Source of the DNA: Acinetobacter seifertii
GTDB taxonomy: Bacteria; Pseudomonadota; Gammaproteobacteria; Pseudomonadales; Moraxellaceae
Direction of reading: 5' to 3'
NCBI RefSeq assembly: GCF_000368065.1
Contig: NZ_KB851204.1
Coordinates: 214,733-278,732 of the forward strand
Length of the DNA: 64,000 bases
In this document: positions 61,028 through 64,000 of the stretch, in pieces
Layout of the letters: the number at the start of each line of letters is the position of its first letter
Position numbering within the stretch: position 1 is the first letter of the stretch
Notes under the pieces: generated by a model
What the model was told of the DNA's origin: nothing
What the model saw: only the letters and a program-made list of their open reading frames with translations
The model's database searches: none
Position numbers and translations under genes: made by a program

Positions 61028-61957
61028 ATGGCAAGTGGCTTACTTTTATTACTAGATGATATTGCAACAATTTTAGATGATGTCGCTTTAATGAGCAAAA
61101 TGGCAGCAAAGAAAACTGCTGGTGTTTTAGGAGATGATTTGGCCTTAAATGCACAACAGGTAACTGGTGTGCGCGCTGATCGTGAACTACCTATTGTGTG
61201 GAAAGTCGCTAAAGGTTCATTAGTTAATAAGCTTATTTTAGTACCTTTGGCGTTATTAATCAGTGTGATTGCTCCTTGGTTGATTAACCCGCTATTGATG
61301 CTAGGTGGCTTATTTTTATGTTATGAAGGTGTTGAAAAGGTTCTTCATACCATCATGCATAAAAAAGCTTCGACCTCTCAAGAAGCAGAAAAAGAGTTTA
61401 ATAATGAAGAGTTAGATTTAGAAGCCTTTGAAAAAGAGAAAGTAAAAGGAGCTATTCGAACTGACTTTATTTTATCTGCTGAAATTGTTGTTATTTCTTT
61501 AGGTACAGTTGCTACTGCTGCTTTAATGACAAAAATAAGTGTCCTTAGCATTATTGCTGTTGTGATGACACTAGGTGTTTATGGCTTGGTTGGTGTGATT
61601 GTTAAAATTGATGATTTAGGATTATATTTAACAAAACAAGCTGCTTCTTTCAAACAAACATTGGGACGTGCTTTACTTGCTTTTGCTCCTCTTTTGATGA
61701 AGTTACTTTCTATTGTTGGAACTATTGCAATGTTTTTAGTAGGTGGAGGGATTATTAACCATACGATTCCTTTACTTCATCATATTACTGAAGATACGGT
61801 CGATCATTTAGAAACTATACCTGCGGTCGGAAATATTATTGGTGCTTTAACACCAACATTGATGAACTTTGCGATAGGAATGATTGCTGGTGCCGTTGTA
61901 TTACTTATCGTAAGTTTAATACAAAAAATTTGGCCTAAAAAAGCATCGAACTCTTGA
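61028..61957 (+). CDS. DUF808 membrane protein (YedI-like)
   Basis: This 309-residue inner-membrane protein begins MASGLLLLLDDIATILDDVALMSKMAAKKTAGVLGDDLALNAQQVTGV, the signature of the DUF808 family, and has about six to seven hydrophobic segments. The function is unknown; the acidic N-terminal amphipathic part precedes the membrane domain. It lies 26 bp before the YpfJ-like metalloprotease gene on the same strand, so they may be co-transcribed, which could point to a shared envelope role. No truncation is seen. Confidence 0.93.
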   Translation: MASGLLLLLDDIATILDDVALMSKMAAKKTAGVLGDDLALNAQQVTGVRADRELPIVWKVAKGSLVNKLILVPLALLISVIAPWLINPLLMLGGLFLCYEGVEKVLHTIMHKKASTSQEAEKEFNNEELDLEAFEKEKVKGAIRTDFILSAEIVVISLGTVATAALMTKISVLSIIAVVMTLGVYGLVGVIVKIDDLGLYLTKQAASFKQTLGRALLAFAPLLMKLLSIVGTIAMFLVGGGIINHTIPLLHHITEDTVDHLETIPAVGNIIGALTPTLMNFAIGMIAGAVVLLIVSLIQKIWPKKASNS

Positions 61958-61983
61958 TGCCATTCTAAAATAAGAGGGAAATT

Positions 61984-62883
61984 ATGCGTTGGAGAGATCG
62001 TAGAGTCAGTACCAATGTTGAGGACCGTCGAGGTGGGGGCGGTGTTAAAGCAGGTGGTATTAGTATTATTGGTTTGGTCGTAGCATTTGTTGCATGGAAA
62101 TTTTTTGGCGTTGATCCACAAATGGCCTATCAGGCAACGCAGCAGGTTACTGCTTCACAACAATCAAATGAAACTGCACCGCAAACTTTAACACCTGAGC
62201 AAAAAGAAGCTTCAGATTTTGTTGGAACAGTATTAGCTGATACAGAAGATACCTGGACACCTATATTTAAACAGTTAGGTAAAACTTATACGCCACCAAA
62301 GTTGGTTTTATTTAGTGGAATGACTCGTTCAGGTTGTGGCACTGCTCAATCTGCTATGGGGCCCTTTTATTGTCCGGCTGACCAGAAAGTTTATATCGAT
62401 ACTGAATTTTTTAAAGATATGCGTGAGCAAATGGGTATCTCGGGTGAGCAAAATAAATCAGAGCTCTCTCGCCAAGATCAGGCAGGTGATTTTGCACAAG
62501 CCTATGTTGTTGCGCATGAAGTGGGCCATCATGTTCAAACCTTGCTTGGTATTTCTTCGCAAGTGCAACAAGCTCGTTCGCAAGTCAGTCAGAAAGAAGG
62601 TAATCAGTTATCTGTTCGTCAAGAGTTACAAGCTGACTGTTTAGCAGGTATATGGGCAAATCATAATCAACAGCGTACTCAGTTTTTAGAGGCAGGTGAT
62701 GTTGAAGAAGCAATGGATGCTGCTCAAAAAATTGGTGATGACTATTTACAAAAACGAGCAACTGGTCAAGTTGTGCCTGATAGTTTTACCCATGGCACCA
62801 GTGAGCAAAGGATGCATTGGTTTCAGGTGGGGTTAAAGTCAGGTGATATTAATCAATGCGATACTTTTAATAACGCTATTTGA
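61984..62883 (+). CDS. YpfJ-like neutral zinc metallopeptidase
   Basis: This 299-residue protein has the YpfJ-family opening MRWRDRRVSTNVEDRRGGGGVKAGG, one membrane segment (about residues 25-41), then a periplasmic domain with the zinc site VVAHEVGHHVQ (HExxH, about residues 177-187) and a downstream ELQADCLAGIWANH that supplies the third ligand. Two Cys (SGCGTAQSAMGPFYC) probably form a disulfide. Substrates are not known. It follows the DUF808 gene by 26 bp and a terminator-like hairpin closes the unit. Confidence 0.92.
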   Translation: MRWRDRRVSTNVEDRRGGGGVKAGGISIIGLVVAFVAWKFFGVDPQMAYQATQQVTASQQSNETAPQTLTPEQKEASDFVGTVLADTEDTWTPIFKQLGKTYTPPKLVLFSGMTRSGCGTAQSAMGPFYCPADQKVYIDTEFFKDMREQMGISGEQNKSELSRQDQAGDFAQAYVVAHEVGHHVQTLLGISSQVQQARSQVSQKEGNQLSVRQELQADCLAGIWANHNQQRTQFLEAGDVEEAMDAAQKIGDDYLQKRATGQVVPDSFTHGTSEQRMHWFQVGLKSGDINQCDTFNNAI

Positions 62884-62892
62884 ACTACAAAG

Positions 62893-62928
62893 ATGAGTTT
62901 GCCATAGGTTCAGGTGAACTCATTTTTT
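62893..62928 (+). terminator. Probable terminator after the YpfJ-like gene
   Basis: Stem ATGAGTT/AACTCAT around a long loop that can fold further, then a run of six T residues, 10 bp after the stop. Confidence 0.7.
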
Positions 62929-63112
62929 ATAATCTCTCTGATTCATAATTAATGTTAAGAAATTTAACTGATTGCTATAGTGCTTGCGTAATTCGTTAAA
63001 CTTATATTCTATTTTTAATTGTTTGGGCGCATATGAAGTGCCCATTTTCTCGCTCTGTTCAGTTTAGCTGTCTAGGTTTTTATTTGGTCATTGACCCAGA
63101 AGAAGGGTGTTC

Positions 63113-64000
63113 ATGGGTAATTTTTTCTTATTACAAGCATTTACGGTTGTATTTGCCTTATCAATTGCAACCACAATATTCAATAAGCGTATTTTAGGCT
63201 TTCCTCAAGCGATTGGCGTACCTCTTGTTTCTGCAATTTTTGTCTTCATTTTGCAATGGGGCGCCAGTCTCTTAAATGGTAATCAGTTCATTAGCATTAA
63301 TATTCATAATATTGAAAATGCAGTTCGAAATATTGATTTCTATGACTTTTTAATTAATGGTGTTATTTGTTTTATTCTGACATCTTCAGCACTTAAATTT
63401 AAAATTTCAGATTTAAGAAGTTATTGGAAACAAATTAGTATTTTAGCAACGATTGCACTCGTTATCTGTGCAGTATTGTTTGGTGGTTTACTTTATGGTT
63501 TCCAATTGTTGATTGGCCATCATGTACCAATATTGGTTCTTCTATTGTTAGGTGCTGCCTTGGGTGCAACAGACCCCATTGGTATTAAGGGCGTTTTAAG
63601 TTCGATTCGGGCACCCCATCATCTTATTGTGAAATTAGAAGGCGAGTCTTTATTTAATGATGCAATGTGTATTGCATTATTTATGACACTACTGAATGTT
63701 TTACAAGGTGAACATTTTTCATTAGTTGCAACGTTAGAAGCTTTACTTTATGAAATTGTGGTCGCCATTGGTATTGGATGGGCATTTGGTATAGGAACAT
63801 TACGTCTATTACGTGGTAAGCACGAAATGGAATCCTTGATTTTAACGACGGCATTGCTGGCCAGTGGCGCATATCTGGTGGCTTTATTCGCCCATGCATC
63901 TGCACCAATTGCTTGTGTGATTGGGGGGTTAATTGTTGGAAATAAATGGAAAGAAATTCGTGAAGAACGTGAGATTAGAGAAGTTAACCATTTTTGGCAT
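63113..64000 (+). CDS. Cation:proton antiporter (CPA1/NhaP type), 3' truncated by window edge
   Basis: The frame is open from ATG at 63113 to the right edge, 296 residues. It has repeated hydrophobic segments and the CPA1 core motifs: LGAALGATDPIGIKGVL (the transport Asp in TDP) and LEGESLFNDAMCIALF (the ND motif), as in NhaP-type Na+/H+ antiporters. It probably exports Na+ or K+ for protons at the inner membrane. AAGGGTG lies five bases before the ATG. The rest, including any C-terminal regulatory domain, lies outside the window. Confidence 0.9.
   Translation, partial: MGNFFLLQAFTVVFALSIATTIFNKRILGFPQAIGVPLVSAIFVFILQWGASLLNGNQFISINIHNIENAVRNIDFYDFLINGVICFILTSSALKFKISDLRSYWKQISILATIALVICAVLFGGLLYGFQLLIGHHVPILVLLLLGAALGATDPIGIKGVLSSIRAPHHLIVKLEGESLFNDAMCIALFMTLLNVLQGEHFSLVATLEALLYEIVVAIGIGWAFGIGTLRLLRGKHEMESLILTTALLASGAYLVALFAHASAPIACVIGGLIVGNKWKEIREEREIREVNHFWH

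Noticed and set aside
1..64000. CRISPR arrays, tRNA, rRNA or prophage genes
   Set aside because: No regularly spaced repeats, tRNA-like T-loop patterns, rRNA or phage structural genes were noticed. A dedicated scan could still find a weak case.

Overview
The window is chromosomal DNA of an Acinetobacter, most likely a member of the A. calcoaceticus-baumannii complex. The basis is low GC, the pmrCAB cluster, a complete adeIJK efflux operon, the gltA / sdhCDAB / sucAB-lpd / sucCD citric-acid-cycle block, and a small-RNA locus between sucD and trpS that matches the described position of Acinetobacter Aar. Several Ade and Pmr residues differ from the A. baumannii sequences I remember, so a sister species is possible; I could not verify this.

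Layout. 1-3083: pmrCAB (lipid A modification and its two-component control; pmrC is cut by the left edge), followed by a convergent PAP2-family membrane phosphatase. 4.0-8.6 kb: ammonium transporter with a sigma54-type promoter, a divergent LysR/AEC-transporter pair, and a J-domain protein. 8.6-10.75 kb: a very AT-rich two-gene cassette (SMC/ABC-type ATPase plus HNH nuclease) with the composition of a Septu (PtuAB) anti-phage system, placed between the J-domain gene and valS. 10.8-16.7 kb: valS, a lineage-specific unknown gene, an SDR, a SnoaL-like protein and two YbjQ-family proteins. 16.8-23.4 kb: PAP2-adeI-adeJ-adeK on the minus strand, apparently one operon, with a palindromic operator lying over its promoter. 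23.5-33 kb: Gcr-type membrane protein, ispB, rplU-rpmA, lolA, a lipoprotein, serS, cysG and trmL. 32.9-33.7 kb: a complete IS1-family element with 25-bp perfect ends and an 8-bp target duplication. 33.7-45.4 kb: HxlR regulator with a divergent flavodoxin-type reductase, PuuP-like permease, iron alcohol dehydrogenase with an SCP2 protein, lipB, ybeD-like, rpoD, small conserved proteins, an unknown lipoprotein, trhO and a DUF1289 protein. 45.5-59.4 kb: citric-acid-cycle block. 59.5-64 kb: Aar-like sRNA, trpS, DUF808 membrane protein, YpfJ-like metalloprotease and the start of a CPA1 antiporter (cut by the right edge).

How it works together. Most genes are core housekeeping: the gltA-sdh-suc cluster supplies seven enzymes or complexes of oxidative central metabolism, and two envelope and antibiotic-tolerance modules (pmrCAB, adeIJK) each sit beside a PAP2 lipid phosphatase. 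The accessory material is small: the Septu-like cassette, the IS1 element and the AT-rich lipoprotein. The regulatory features most worth attention are the adeIJK operator/promoter overlap, the Septu-like promoter embedded in the valS terminator, the HxlR operator, the sigma54-like amt promoter, the Aar-like RNA and the structured sucA leader. I saw no rRNA, tRNA, CRISPR array or replication origin.
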